From NCBI GenBank assembly GCA_032622095.1, contig CP136063.1, positions 77,291,980 through 77,355,979 on the forward strand: 64,000 nt of DNA, given 5' to 3'. A program made the position numbers and the translations under genes. The notes below the pieces were generated by a model. It had not been told where the DNA came from, searched no databases, and was given only the letters and a program-made list of their open reading frames with translations. This DNA is from Siphonodentalium dalli. Lineage: Eukaryota; Mollusca; Scaphopoda; Gadilida; Siphonodentaliidae. Positions 29,501-44,500 of this stretch are shown in pieces; the first letter of the stretch is position 1; each line of letters begins with the position of its first letter.

Positions 29501-32500
29501 TGTAACCAATATATTTTATATTATAATTTATATTTATGGCTAATAATATGATCTTGGTGGCGTTACCATTGCTGATTATAATTTTCTTGTTATAAAGATG
29601 ATAAAGATCTTATGTCATGTGAGTGGCATTGTGTTTTTGAGGCACTCATCTTCCTTGATTGAGGGATGTGAACTATGTCAACAGCATAAGAGAAATTGGG
29701 TTTTCAAGTGTGCAGTGGAATTGAATAGAGCTAGGTGCTGTGTATTCCAAGAGGTGGCTGTGCTGGTCACAGATGTATCAAATTCAAGGGTAGTTGTGAA
29801 AGGTAAAAGTTTATAAAATGAACAATTAATGGCAGTTGAATTAATTTTAGAACTGTCTGTACAAAACTATCAGTTTGAAGGGAAAGTACAGTAATGCCCT
29901 AAATAATTGACTCCTTAACCACAGCAGAATTATGGGTAATTTTTCAGGATTTAGTCGGAAATATGGCTTGTTGCCATTCATCGGAAAGCTCTCATTGAGA
30001 GCTTTCCGATTAAGCGCAACAAGCCATATTTCCAATTTTTCATGATTTAGTCGGAAATATGGCTTGTTGCCATTCATCGGAAAGCTCTCATTGATGGCTG
30101 GTTGCCATTCATCGGAAAGCTCTCATTGAGAGCTTTCTGATGAATAGCAACAAGCCATATTTCCGACTAAATCCTGAAAAATTACCCACAATTCTGCTGT
30201 GGTTAAGGAGTCGATTATTTAGGGCATTACTGTAGCATCATCATTGACGTATTGTTATTCATTGCTGATTGTCTATATACATGTACAGGTACTAGTAGAG
30301 ATGTTTACTGTATGTAGTTACTGTTTCCCCACATACAAGTAATTGCCAAATTGGCCATTAATAAACACATTCTGATGGGCCTGCAACTATCAATGTTTGT
30401 TGTAAACTCATACTGTAATAGTCCCCATGAGTTTTCCTTGTGCACAGTGCATACAGACAATATTGGATTACTATTAATATTAGCAGGCAACTCAGCATAA
30501 TAGTTTCTGCATGGTCTGAAAACAAAATAAATTCTCTAACACCATCCAGGATTTCAGTCTATCATATAACACATTTAATGGCACTAGAACCACACCCTGT
30601 CCATGCCGGCTGTCGATGACGATTATTACTATAAGTAGAGTAATGCCTGAATTATATGACTCTTTAACGACAGCAGAATTATGGGAAATGTTTCAGGATT
30701 TAGTAAGAAATATGGCTTGTTGCCATTCATTGGAAAGCTCTCATAATTCTGCTGTGGTTTAGGGGTTTATTTTTTAGGACATTACTATACATGCATATGG
30801 TGAAATGTGATAATGGTAACATTTTAAGAGATTATGATGATGAGATGACAATGACAACTACGATGATGTGAAAATGGCGATGATGATGATGCTGCTGATG
30901 ACAGAAAAATTGGATTGGAACTATAGGAGGAACTTTATTTTTGTAAAGTTGACAAAATTGGTGACCGCGCGCCACCTTAAATTATCAGAAGCCAAAGGGA
31001 GCTACCATTCAATGAATATTTTGTAAGCAGGGACCAGCCTAGAATATTCAAATTAGGAGAAGCCACTTCTCTCTATTAGATAATTAGGGAGAAATGGACT
31101 GTTATCAGGGAGAAGTCATAAAGGTCGATGTTCAATTTGCTATCTAACTTCACCTTTGTGTGATCCAATAAGTATTATAAAACAATACAAAATCCCATTT
31201 ATAATATCAGTATAATGAGTAAGTACCATACACCACTATAATCATTAAATATACATTTCAAATACAGTAATGCCCTAAGTAATCGTCTCCTTAACCACAG
31301 CAGAATTATGGGTAACTTTTCAGGATTTAGTCGGAAATATGGCTTGTTGCTATTCATCGAAGCATATTTCCGACTAAATCCTGAAAAGTTACCCATAATT
31401 CTGCTGTGGTTAAGGAGACGATTACTTAGGGCATTACTGTATGTTGTAAATATGCATACTGGTATATGAGAGAGAAATCACTTCTCCCTATGACAAAAAT
31501 AGGGAGAAGTGGCACATTTAAAGGAGATGTCTCCCAAGTTACGCTCTAGGCTGGTCCTAGATCATGCCATGAATCTCTGCTCTGGCTAACGCCCATAGAG
31601 ATCATATTCCACCAGTACAAAACCTTGCAACTTTTTGATGTTTTGAGAGAGGGAACCTTTAATTAAGTCAAATAAATAATACGGGGAATATATTTCTTGG
31701 TTATTATCTGTTCCTCAATAATGTGCTTCACTGTAGGAGTGGAGGTGAAGGTCCCAACTCGAAATTTCAAGTTTTAAGTGAATTTGTGAGCGATTTTGCT
31801 TCACATCGCATACAATTATGGCATTTTACCTGGGTAATTAATTTGATATTTATTGTGATATCGGCTCATAAACGTCGGAGAAAAGCATGCAATTTTGAGT
31901 TGGGACTTTCACCTACAGTGAAGTACATTATTAAGGAAAAGATAACAACTAAAAAATATATTCCCCATATTATTATTTTGACTTTATAAGGTTCCCTGTC
32001 AAAACTTAAAAAGTTCCAAAGTTTTGTACTGGTGGAATATGATCTATATGGGCATTAGCCAGAGTAGAGATTCATGGCATGATCTAGACTGGTCCCTGAT
32101 AGAAAGGGTTAAATACTCATAAGAAATGAATACTGCTATGTGATTATACCACCACAATGCTAGGGATCCTTATCAAGAAGAGAATTAGGGGCTGATATCA
32201 TTGATGTGTGATTACATGTCCCACTTGAGACCCCCACATATGTTCCTCAATACCTACTTGTGCTGTGGTATTCAGCTGTCTGTAATACTGTCTCAAAGAA
32301 AACCAATGTAATCATAAACCTTGTAATTAGTATGTCTGATTAACCCTTTACCCAACAAACCGGCCAAAACCGGCCAAATAAAGCTTCAACAGCCTAAAAT
32401 ATCTTCGGTCTGTCTCAATAGAACCATACAAATATGGATATCATTGGAACCGGCTCCTTGACCACATTGTGATAGTTACAGTTATGCCCTGTGCCAATGC

Positions 32501-35500
32501 ATTCTCTTATATATGCGAGTCGACCATAGGTCGCCTCGCATATATAAGAGAATGCATTGGCCTAAAAAAAATCTTTTTTTAACACTTTTTACCATTTTTT
32601 CTTATATTCTTTAACAATTTTATAATTTTTAATGTGTTAAGCCAATGCATTCTCTTATATATGCGAGGCGACCTATGGTCGACTCGCATATATAAGAGAA
32701 TGCATTGGCACAGGGCCCTTCTGTTGGGTAAAGGGTTAAAAATGGGGTCTAAGAAACTTCACAAACCTTTATCCTGACCAGGCATGCCTGAGTTTAGTGT
32801 GCCAGTCATCTGCAGAATGAGGTCCCCACAAGGTGAACTTAGTGACGCTATCCCACATAGTGGGCTAGCATAATCAAATTCACCCTCTGGGGACCTCATT
32901 CTGCATGGCCTCATCCGCTATGGGAGACATGATGACATGAAGATGATGCCTAAGCAGAATGAGGTCCCCAGAGGGTGAATTTAGTGATGCTAGCCCACTA
33001 TGTGGGATGGGTCACTAAATTCACCCTCTGGGGACCTCATTCTGCAAATGACAGGCACACTGAACTCAGGCTAATTGTGACCAGGGAATATGTGTACTAG
33101 TCACTAAATTCACCCTCTGGGGACCTCATTCTGCAAATGACAGGCACACTGAACTCAGGCTAATTGTGACCAGGGAATATGTGTACTAGTAGGTTATAGT
33201 TGATTATAGGGTCCAGGAAGAAATGTCTGGGCCCATAGAGTAATGCCCTAAATAATCGACTCATTATATAAACCACAGCAATATTATGGGTAACTTTTAG
33301 GATTTAGACGGAAATATGGCTTGTTGCCATTCAGCGGAAAGCTCTCACTGAGAGCTTTCCGATGATGAATGGCAACAAGCCATATATATTTCCGACTAAA
33401 TCCTGAAAAATTACCCATAATTCTGCTGTGGTTAAGGAGTTGATTACTTAGGGCATTACTGTACTTGAGCAAGCCTGCAATTGTACTTGAGCAAGCCTGC
33501 AAATAGCGTGTCTGTCATTTTCAGAATGAGGTCCCCAGAGGGTGAATTTAGTGACGCTATCCCGCAGTCAGCTAGCATCACCAAATTGAAAGTAAATTCA
33601 CCCTCAGGGGACCTCATTCTCCTTAGGCCTCATCTTCTGGGAAGTACTGATATCTATATTCTCAAATTAACTATGCTTTTTGAAACTTTTTCCCTTCTGG
33701 GAAGTTTTTATATCCCCTAATTTACAGAAGATAAAATGCATAATCGAGGTGATTAATGTGTGAACATCACCTGGGGAACTTCAATCTGATCCTACTGTAC
33801 ATGTAGGTCTCCCATAGCAGTTGAATCCTGGGCAGAATGAGGTCCCCAGAGGATGATGTTGGTAATAACGGGATAATGTCACTAAATTCACCCTCTGGGG
33901 ACCTCATTCTGCAAATGACAAGACACACTATTTTCAGGATTGTACTTGAGTCAGTGTAGAACATGACAGAAGTGTGTTTTACTTTGATCCAAGTAGATTT
34001 AGCGAAGGTATATGACGGGACAGACAAGACACAGTCAAGAAATCAATATCTTTGCCTTTAAAGGTTTCTATACTAAATACCTGGGATGGTTGAAAACATC
34101 TACTAGTAAGTGATCTTCTCCTTCACCCCATGATTTGTTTTGATGTTATCTTAAAGATGCATTAACGCTCGCAAATTACTATTTCCTTGGCTTCGGCAGC
34201 AGGCTTAAGGGGTAAAAAATATTTGATTCGAGTCGAGGAACCCATCCATCAAAGCTCAGAGTGATCAGATACCGATGTTTGAAATCTATTATTTTTCACC
34301 ACCCATAATTTCAAGTGGCCCAATAATCAGTCGAGAAGAATGTCTCGGACCAAATTGCAGATGAAGATTAACTCTAAAATCAAGTGGCTTTTCTGTGTCA
34401 GATATTTGACAAACCGGCAAAATTTTGTTGAACAAAATGTTGATAAGTAACAGGTTTTTGGGAATTTTATATTATAGTTCACCATGGTTACCATTATTTT
34501 TGGGCAATTACTCGATTCTGATAACTGAAGCGGCATTTAAAAAGATGTTGTTGTTGTTGTTGTTGGAATCTGATGATATGGGGACCATCAAATCAGATTG
34601 AGTACCTTTAATAAATATACTAGTAGCAATTCATCATGTCTGCCAGGGGCCACATGATTTAATATGGGGAATGTCCAAGGTGTCCCTGTAAGTAGCTATC
34701 CCTTAGGAAATGTTCAGATAATAAGATCAACAAAGGTCATTTGTTGAACTAATATGATCTCAACATTTCCCACCAATGAATATGATTATCTGACCTTTTC
34801 CCACCAATAATAGGAATCCTTCTGCACTTTCTATTATCTGTTTGTCTGCTTATATTTCCTGAACATCCCTCCAAATGAATAATAGATCATTCCAATGTAG
34901 ACTTTTATAACTGGATGGAAGAATCCACTCAGTATAGGAAGGGTTAATACAAATGTAGGTTCACCTGTATAATCTGCAGGTAGATCAACATTTTATTATA
35001 CAGTAATTCTGCTGTGGTTAAGGAGTAGATTATTTAGAGTATTACTGTATCTGATGGAAAAAATAATATCCTCATCATGTCATATAACAGCAATCTATTT
35101 GGTATTATATTTTTTCTTTTTCATAAAAGTCGTAAAAATCATACATTCTGGAGCTGGGACCATGCACTGCCTAATGTGATTTAGATTACTGAGAACCAAA
35201 TATTAACAAAGAAATATATTCCCTGCCTTGTTTGTTCAATGTTATAAAGTTCCCAACTGATAATGGTAAAGACCTGGCAGCACAAAGCACTTTGATATCA
35301 TTTCCCATTGAAGTGGTTACATATACTAAATACTCATTGACGAGTACAGTAATGCTCTAAGTAATCAACTTCTTAACCACAGCAGAATTATGGGTAACTT
35401 TTCAGGATTTAGTCGGAAATATGGCTTGTTGCCATTCATCGGAAAACTCTCGGGGACAAGCCATATTATATACCATTTGAAAGAGGAAGCTCCAAAACAT

Positions 35501-38500
35501 TGTATTATTAACTTAATTATCCAGTGGAATAAACTGTGAACATGTTGTTTTTGTTGAGTTACTGACATGTTTTTTTCCCCATCTCGACAGGGGGGGGGGT
35601 CGGAAAAAAATTACAGGATACAAGGACCGGGTGGGTGGGTGTCCCCGAGCCCGGAATGCAGATTTTTTCTGATGTCATGCAATTTTTTTCCAAAATCATT
35701 TCTAAGACAATTAAAATTACAGCTTCAAAATGAATTGAAACAATCAGATTCATATAGTAGTGCATGCTATAGCCTTATACAAGTGAGGGGGGGGGCTCTA
35801 TATTTTAATTTTTTGTCCACAATTTCTCCCTTTAACAGTTGAAACCATGGGGTGGGTCCGGTTTTGGTCGAGGAAAAAATTTGCAATGAAAAAAAATCCA
35901 TTCTCATCTTTTCTCATAGTTTATCATGGCTTTTTTAACTTATTATACATAGAGGATACCTGCGTGTTTTGAGTGAATACCGGAAGTATCTCATGAGTGG
36001 TCACAGTGATGATTCCAGTAGCTCACTGTGACCACGAATGAGGTAATTCCGGTATTCACTCAAAACACGAAGGTTTTCTTTTTATTATATGCGCTATTTA
36101 CTAAAATAGATCGAGGAATTAATTCAAAATCGAACTGATTCCGATTCACATCAGCAATACAATTTCTGCACAACAAACAGAGAGACTACTTGGTTCAATA
36201 AAATACTGTCGATAACTCAGAATACACATGCTTCAAATGTGCGTAATATATCAGATAACTTTATTTCAAATATTATCCAAATTACTTGCTTGTGTACTAT
36301 TAGCAATGTGGCCAGCTGTCAAAAAGCCGAAAAACCGTTGGCCTCATTTGTTTATATTAATGATGTCAGTCAAGTTATTGAATAAATGATAAATACAGTG
36401 ACCACGTGGTCGAAGTACATGGTCGATATCGATACATGACTACAGTGACTTAAGTCACATAATAACGTGTTGTTCACTGATTGGAGCATTAAAAGGCTCC
36501 AGATTCAATCTCAGAGCATCTAATTTAAAAAAAATTCCGGGGAAGGCCACCTGACACCCCCCCCCCCCCCCCGTACTCTCCCCCCTCAGCGCCTTCGGCA
36601 TCTCCTGCTGGGATACTACTCGCCTCTACATTTTGTAGGAGAGCTATTCGCCACTCGCCTAGAATGATTTTAAGGGGAGCTCCTCATTGCTCACCAGTGA
36701 TTTCCCACATGGAGAGGACTGTATATTTAATCAAATTGATGGTGTTTTTACTTTACACATGCACATATTTTAACTTATTGCTAATAAGGCCTTTTATTTT
36801 TGATAACGTGGTTTACGGAATTTTTGCCCATTGGTTCAGTCGGGTCGGACGAAATTTTTTTTTTTTTTAAATGGCAATATAAATTTTTTTTTTTTTAGGT
36901 TCGTAAACATGTATGTCAGCACTTCTGTCAGGGGGCTTCCAGAATGAAGATAATACATTATACTTGGGAAAAAACACAATATTTGGTGTCAATATTCCGA
37001 ATAATTAAAAAAAATAAAGATTTGAGAATTTTTTAATGTTGAGTATACTGCTCCACAGATATATTGCATCTGACATTATTAAAGTCACGGCTTTCCATCC
37101 ATATATTACTCTAGTGACCCAAATAAATGTACCTGTACGATTATTATTTTTAAAGTGAAAGTCCACCCTGTACGATTCTTATTTGGGCCCTACGATTATT
37201 ACATTTAATGAAACATTTCTGATTTATTGGAATGCTCACATAAAAGTGTACATTACGTGGAAGAATAACATGTAAATTTGTGCCAAGACACCGCCCTTCT
37301 CAATCCCAGCGCAACATATATGTGATCGGGTCAACGTTGGTGTGCGTTTTCGGCCGTTTTCCCAACATGGAAACACATTTCTGCTCCCAGTTTCCCAAAC
37401 ATTTCCACCCCGTTCTATTATTCCGACCCCTACGATTATTAGAAATCATAGCATTTTCCACCCCGTACGATTATTCCGACCCGTACGTTTATTCGGGACA
37501 TGAGAGTATATCAAAGAATCACATCACAGGAAGCCTGTCAGCCCCTTTAAACGGGTAGGACAATTTCACAAAAATCATGTGTGTGGACACAGTTCATCAT
37601 GTGATGATGCCTCCCTATTGCTCCTTCAACTCCCACCCCAATTAGTATGTTTTACTTCACCCCCCCCCCCCCCACACCAAATTAAATTCACCCCATGGCT
37701 GCACCCAAGTTCACAAAAACTTCTAGTTTACTCCATGGTCAAAATAATTCTAAACAATTTTTTAACAGGACACCCAAATAATCAACAAACGGATTTAAAT
37801 TTTAATAGTACCATAAATCTGCAGTATACCGGTTTGCATCTCCGACCAGCGTTTGAAAACTGAAGGTATTCGTGACCAATAAAGGTATAAAGCCGACAAA
37901 TGTCCGATAAATTGATGACACCTGTAACACTTCCGGGTTTGGAAGATGAAATACATGGGACATAACTCCAAATTCCAATCGATTTAAAAGTGCAGATTTT
38001 TACAAAAGTATAACTGGACATGTACCTTTTAGGTGGAAGATTGTTATAAGCATTTTTTTCTTGTTGGCATCGAGCATTTACATCAATATTAGGTTAATAC
38101 TGATTTTCGTCGCGCTCTCCATGACGGTCGTAGTGATAAATCATATCACGAAATTTGGAAACGCCGTCACCATGAAGAGCGCGACTATTACAAAAGCTAC
38201 CCAGTATCGATTAAATACTGTACTAATTGTACGGGAATGACTCGCCGAGATCAGGGGATGAGTTTGCCCGATCAAAAACTGATATGAAAAGTATGATGGT
38301 CGGAGAAATGATTTATTTTTTATAGTTGGAGGAAATAATTTAAAAAAAAATTATAATCGGGTTTTTTTTATTTTGAGCCGACGTATTTTAAAGGGGTCGG
38401 CGGATCCGTAAACCACTAAATAAAAAAAAAGAGGCCTAAGGGACACAACTATCCTGTTAAAGTGGGTATTTTACCTTTATAACCATAAATATTTGGGTTT

Positions 38501-41500
38501 TTAAAGGTTTTGTCACTGGTTTTGTTGGCATATTTTTCAGCCAAGTGCTTTGTTTGTTTATTTTTTTGTGGGTGTACTTGATCAGCGTTCTCTCAGTTCC
38601 GGTGCAGACACAATGAGAGACCCTTACTCTGCCAACAACACATTATTTAGTAGAATTTACAAGATTTTCATCAATTTTAGGGGTGGGTGTCCCAGACCTG
38701 GGTGGAAAACACTTACGGTCCCGGGTGGGTGTCCCAGATCTGGGTGGAAAAAACTTACGCTCCCGGGGTGGTGGGTCCCCAAAACTGAAAAACACAAAAT
38801 TTCTACCTTGTATCCGTTATTTTTTTCCTGACCACCCCCCCCCTGATTTTCAATGGTGGGGGAATAACTCCAAGATAGTTATTCCCCTTCCATTGAAAAT
38901 ACATTTTTAGTTTGAATTCTGTTGCATTCTGGGAGCCAAAATGGGGGTAATCTCTCCATGATTTCAGCTGTTTTCTATTACTCTATTGGCATCTTCTGAG
39001 ACACAGACATTTCAAATGGTGATGAATTATAGTATTTTAATCATATTTTATGGCATAGATTATTATTAAAACCGTATATCAAGCACTATAAAAAAAATAA
39101 TCAGTGACTCGAAAATTAAGTGGGCCTTTAATAAGAGTGATCAGACAATATAAAGCTGACAACTATTAAATTGCCACTTCAGCCTTGGTAGGATTTTAAT
39201 GAGTTATATAGGGACCTATATCCAAAGATCTATATGTCCCTGTTAAATCAAGTCAGCCAGAGGGGCTTCACTGTCTCAATCAAGACTGACCTTTATAGAT
39301 CTTTTTATATGGTGGTCCAGATTCTAGTCTGGGGGACACAAGGCAAAGAGTAAATTAACTAGGATACTAAGAAGCCAAATGGATGTTATAACCATTTCTA
39401 TACTAAAGTAATGGCCTAAATAATCGACTCCTTAACCACAGCAGAATTATGGGTAATTTTTTAGGATTTTGTCAGAAATATGGCTTGTTGCCATTCATCG
39501 GAAAGCTCTCAGTGAGAGCTTTCAGATGAATGGCAACAAGCCAAAATTTCCGACTAAATCCTGAAAAATTACCCATAATTCTGCTGTAGTTAAGGAGTCG
39601 ATTAATTAAGGCATTACTGTAATTAAGGTCACGATGTCAATCATGAGTTGACTGAATGAAAATATAGGTCTACATCCATTGGCACATAATTGTCTATTCA
39701 GCGTCCAACCTTTTGTAACGTGTGTACATGTGTAACTTATCAACATAACCCTGGATCTTATTTTGCCTGTGATTAATTAGTTTGAACTCAGGAGTCATAC
39801 TATTTTTCACATAGATTTAAATTCGCGCACCGATGGGTGCACGAAAATAGTACTGTGCGAATTTAAATACGAGTAAGGTAAATACTCATTGACAATTAAT
39901 AAGTTCCCTTAGATACAGTAATGCTCTAAGTAATCGACTTATTAACCACAGCAGAATTATGGGTAACTTTTCAGGATTTAGTCGGAAATATGGCTTGTTG
40001 CCTTTCATTGGAAAGCTCTCAGTGAAAGCTTTCCGATGAATGGCAACAAGCCATATTTCTGACTAAATCCTGAATAGTTACCCATAATTCTGCTGTAGTT
40101 AAGAAGTGGATTAATTAGGGCATTACTGTATGTTCAGATAATCAAACGACCGTATCTGAACATTTCCCACCAATGAATATGAATCCTTTCACACTTGTAT
40201 TATCTGTTCTCAGTCTGTTGTCAGCTTATATTTGCTCAACATCCCTACAGATAAATAAGACTGTTCCAATGTATACATTTGTACTTTAATAATCAGCCGA
40301 TCATGATCGGGAGATGTTTAACCCATCCGTCAGCGATAGTAAACAGCTATGATCAGAATCATAATCTAGAATTTTGAAGTTGAGTTATACATGTAGAGTA
40401 TACTGTTACATGTACATGTATGTACTAATATATTATAGACAAATGTACATAATAACACAAATTTCATGCAATTATTGGAATTTATGCACATAATTCACGG
40501 AATTATTGGAATTTATGGGTCCTTAAGTGCCAATTTTGCAAGAGTAGTGACACTTTGACATCGTCATGCATATAACAACATTGGAATACCCTAGAATCCC
40601 TAATCTGAGATGAATGAACACAGTCCATGGTGGTCAGTATTATACATGTAGTATAGCTCTCAGGAAAATAGTTTCGACCATACAAAAGTGTCAGACATGT
40701 ACATATAATCCTTTATTCAGTCGTAATATGATGAGGTTTATACAGCCGTAATATGATGAGGATGCTGGCCCCTATGACTGGGCCATAACTCGAAACAAGA
40801 TTACAACAGTTAATAGAAAAGACAGTAAGTAGACCTGAATAAAATGACTTCACACATTATGGTGTTATACAAGAAGCATGAATGTTGAAATCCAAAACCT
40901 TCAATGTTAGTGCCACCGCAGACGCTACGATTAAAATCGTAAGTGGGGAAAATCGTAGGTGGAGAAATCGTAGCTTGCCCGCAGACGCTACGGTGCTGCG
41001 ATCTTTGCAGCTACGATTTTCGTGGTATTTACAACATGACCAGTGCGACAGTGGTCATGTGACAGCTACGATCGCGCGCGTTGCCAAAGTCACGCCACGA
41101 TTTTCCTGGTAAAATCAAACAGTGCTTGATTGCTACGATTTGGCTACGATATTGTCGTGGGCATGCGCATTGGATGCTTCCTCCTGCGATTTTCCCCACT
41201 TACGATTTTAATCGCAGCGTGTGCGGTGGCACTTAATCTTCTAAATCGGAACATGTGCGTACACCGATCTTATACATGTACATCGCAAGGGTCTGCGACA
41301 AGTATCCTGCAACATATATTGCTTTGTGTATGGCCCGCTTTAGAAATTCTGCAGCAAAAGAATTACAGTAATGCCCTAAATAATAGACTCCTTAACCACA
41401 GCAGAATTATGGGTAATTTTTCCGGATTTAGTCGGAAATATGGCTTGTTGCCATTTATTAGAAAGCTCTCACTGAGCTTTCCGATGAATGGCAAAAAGCC

Positions 41501-44500
41501 ATATTTCCGACTAAATCCTGAAAAGTTACCCATAATTCTGCTGTGGTTAAGGAGTCGATTACTTAGGGCATTACTGTATATAGAGCGTCCATTGCCCAAA
41601 AGATAGATACATATAATAAGTGGACCGCCCAAAGTATCTCCTGCTTTGTGCTGAGATTTTGAGATTTTCAGACATGGCTTAATTTGAAAGATGTCTTAAT
41701 CTGGCCGACAGTAATGCTCGAAGTTATCAACTTCTTAACCACAGCAGAATTATGGGTAACTTATCAGGATTTAATCGGAAATATGGCTTGTTGCTCCCTC
41801 GAGAGCTTTCCGATGAATGGCAACAAGCCATATTTCCGACTAAATCCTGAAAAGTTACCCATAATTCTGCTGTGGTTAAGAAGTCGATTACTTAGAGCAT
41901 TACTGTATGATGACTGAATAAACGACCTGCATGAATACCAAAATAATTATTTAATTGGTTCATATCTGTTTGAGTTTTAGTGATGTGTTTGCTGTTGTAT
42001 CAGTTTAAAATTTTGCTTTTAATTACTTTAATTCCTGCAAGCATCTCGGTTTTACCATGATATGTTACCAGTGTGACACCACAATTACAGGTGGTCAATT
42101 ACTTTAAAGGTACGGTTGGCCTTGGCGGTGGGTATCCTGTGAAAATATCTCCACCCGTCAAAAACCGCCACAAACAGAAAGAACATTAAAATGTAGACAG
42201 ACTTTGTCCGTATACAAATAAGAAATATCGCATAAACAGTATGTTATTGTCAAATGTTTGACCATTGTTATGTAAACAAAAGCATAAAAAGTAACTTTTC
42301 TGGTGTTTGTTTATATTATGATAGTACACATAAAGAGCGTTCTTTGTTTGTTAAATCCTGATATGGAACTAATAAAGAGCGTTTATGCCATTTATGTGTG
42401 ATTTGCCAGTAGCATTGTGCTGTCTTCTGTAACACAATCAGGCTCTTGCTTAGGTAAAATATAGTCGGTCTTTATGATAACATGCTGTTTACGTGATGGT
42501 CATGGTATATGAACGAAACTGTATGCGTTTTAGCGTTTTTTCTGTTTACGGTGATTAGAACAAATATAAATATTTTCGACAACTAAGGCCTCACGTGCCT
42601 TTAAGGATAGCTGTATAACCATTGTTTGTGATATATGCTACTGGCAGTCATGTTTTTAAAAAATTTGGGGGAAATTTTTTACAGCATTGGTTCTTCAATT
42701 AATCAACAGTGCACTTTGGGTTTTCTTGATAAACTTTAAAGTTCGTCCAAATTTGCAGACAATTTTGACTTAGCGAAGCCCCCTCTGAAATGACACGCCA
42801 AAGAACCATATGAAGTTTAGTGATGACCATGCAGATGAGGGATGAGGCCTGTAGGATTAGTCGTGCAAAGAGTAAAGCAAAGACTATGTCTCATTACTCA
42901 ATAAGGGCCATAACTCTGGGAAAAAATGGATGTAACCCGCTGTTTGTAAATTACTTTTTACCCCATTTTGGTTCATCATCATGCCAAAGATAATTAAAAT
43001 TCGACTGATGATGATTACATTCAAGGTATTACTGATGGGTGATTGTCTGAATTTGAGTGATGCCTCTGTCATATGAATGGTGTTGACTTCAAGTATATGT
43101 ATATTTCAATTTTCTTTTGCAGGCAAGTTGAACATTAACTTGAGAATTTTGTGAGATTTGGTGTCAAAATCAGACTGTGGATCTTTAACATCCCTCCAGA
43201 TGAATAATAGACCATTCCAAATATACTTTTATAACTGAACGGGAGAATCCATTCTGGAATAAATAGGTTAAATCCTAAGGACAGCAACTGATGCCTGCAT
43301 TGATCTAGCCATCAAGATCAATTATAGGAAAATAATGATATGAGGCCCACAGACACAGGAGTTAAATAGGGGATAGCAAAATCATTTACAATCAATGACT
43401 GTAGTCAGGCTTCTTCTCCACTGCCAAATCCAAGACAAGTCATGTCAATTAAACCGAACAATTGCTATTATCTGGGAAAGTGTTGACAGCCAATGATGTG
43501 GAAGGGGGGTGGATATAGGGCTTCACAATACAGTAATGCCCTAAATAATAGACTCCTTAACCACAGCATTATTATGGGTAACGTACTTTTCAGGATTTAG
43601 TCGGAAATATGGCTTGTCGCCATTCATCGGAAAGCTTTCCAATGAATGGCAACAAGCCATATTTCCGACAAAATCCTGAAAAGGTACCTATAATTCTGCT
43701 GTGGTTAAGGAGTCGATTATTTGGAACATTACTGTATGACCTATAATTTTATCGAATCGAAATCCATTTTCCAGACCTTCAGATTCCCATAATTTGAGCA
43801 CACCAAAGCAGATAGCTGACACACTGTCAGTGAGAACATTTTGAAATCTGACATAAAACAACACAACTTCTTTGCTTCTGGGGACTCAATACTTAATGCC
43901 TCAAGAAATGAAAAATTTCTGAAGTTCCACAATTATATTCATATACATGAAAAAGGTTTGTCATCATCTGCCCTAATTTGGGCACAATTCCATATTTAGT
44001 GTATGCCATTTTCTAGCTTAAATATGGGGGAATTTGTTATTGCAATATGGGTATATCTTGGTAGCCCAAATTTTGTATCTATAAAAAAACATGAGCATTT
44101 GTATGTCATTTTCTGTCGTAATTCAAAGTAAAAACTAAATAAACTCATGTGTGTCGCCTTTATATAGTTGCCTTTGGGAATGTTCAAATAATAAGTTCAA
44201 CAAACGACCATGCAGCTATACTTAAAGTAATTGACCACCTCCAAAGTGTTATCACCCCCAGTGATACCACGGTAACCTCCAACACTGTGGTAAGGTTACC
44301 GCTTATTATGGCTTCAACACCCTGTGTACCGCAGTCACACCACGATGCATGCTGTCATGGTTCGCGACACCGGGTTGATTTTTATGGATAATATACATGT
44401 ACATTGTTATTTATAGTTATCTATTTTTCAATGTGCCTAAGACTAAGTTAAGCCCTGTTCCTTGTGTGAGGTACAGTAATGCTCTAATTAATCGACCTCT

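Noticed and set aside
29598-29816. 72-codon plus-strand ORF with a possible donor at its end
   Set aside because: A Cys-rich stretch (CELCQQH) is present but no domain, acceptor-linked partner exon or similarity was recognised. Kept only as a note under 28880-29840.
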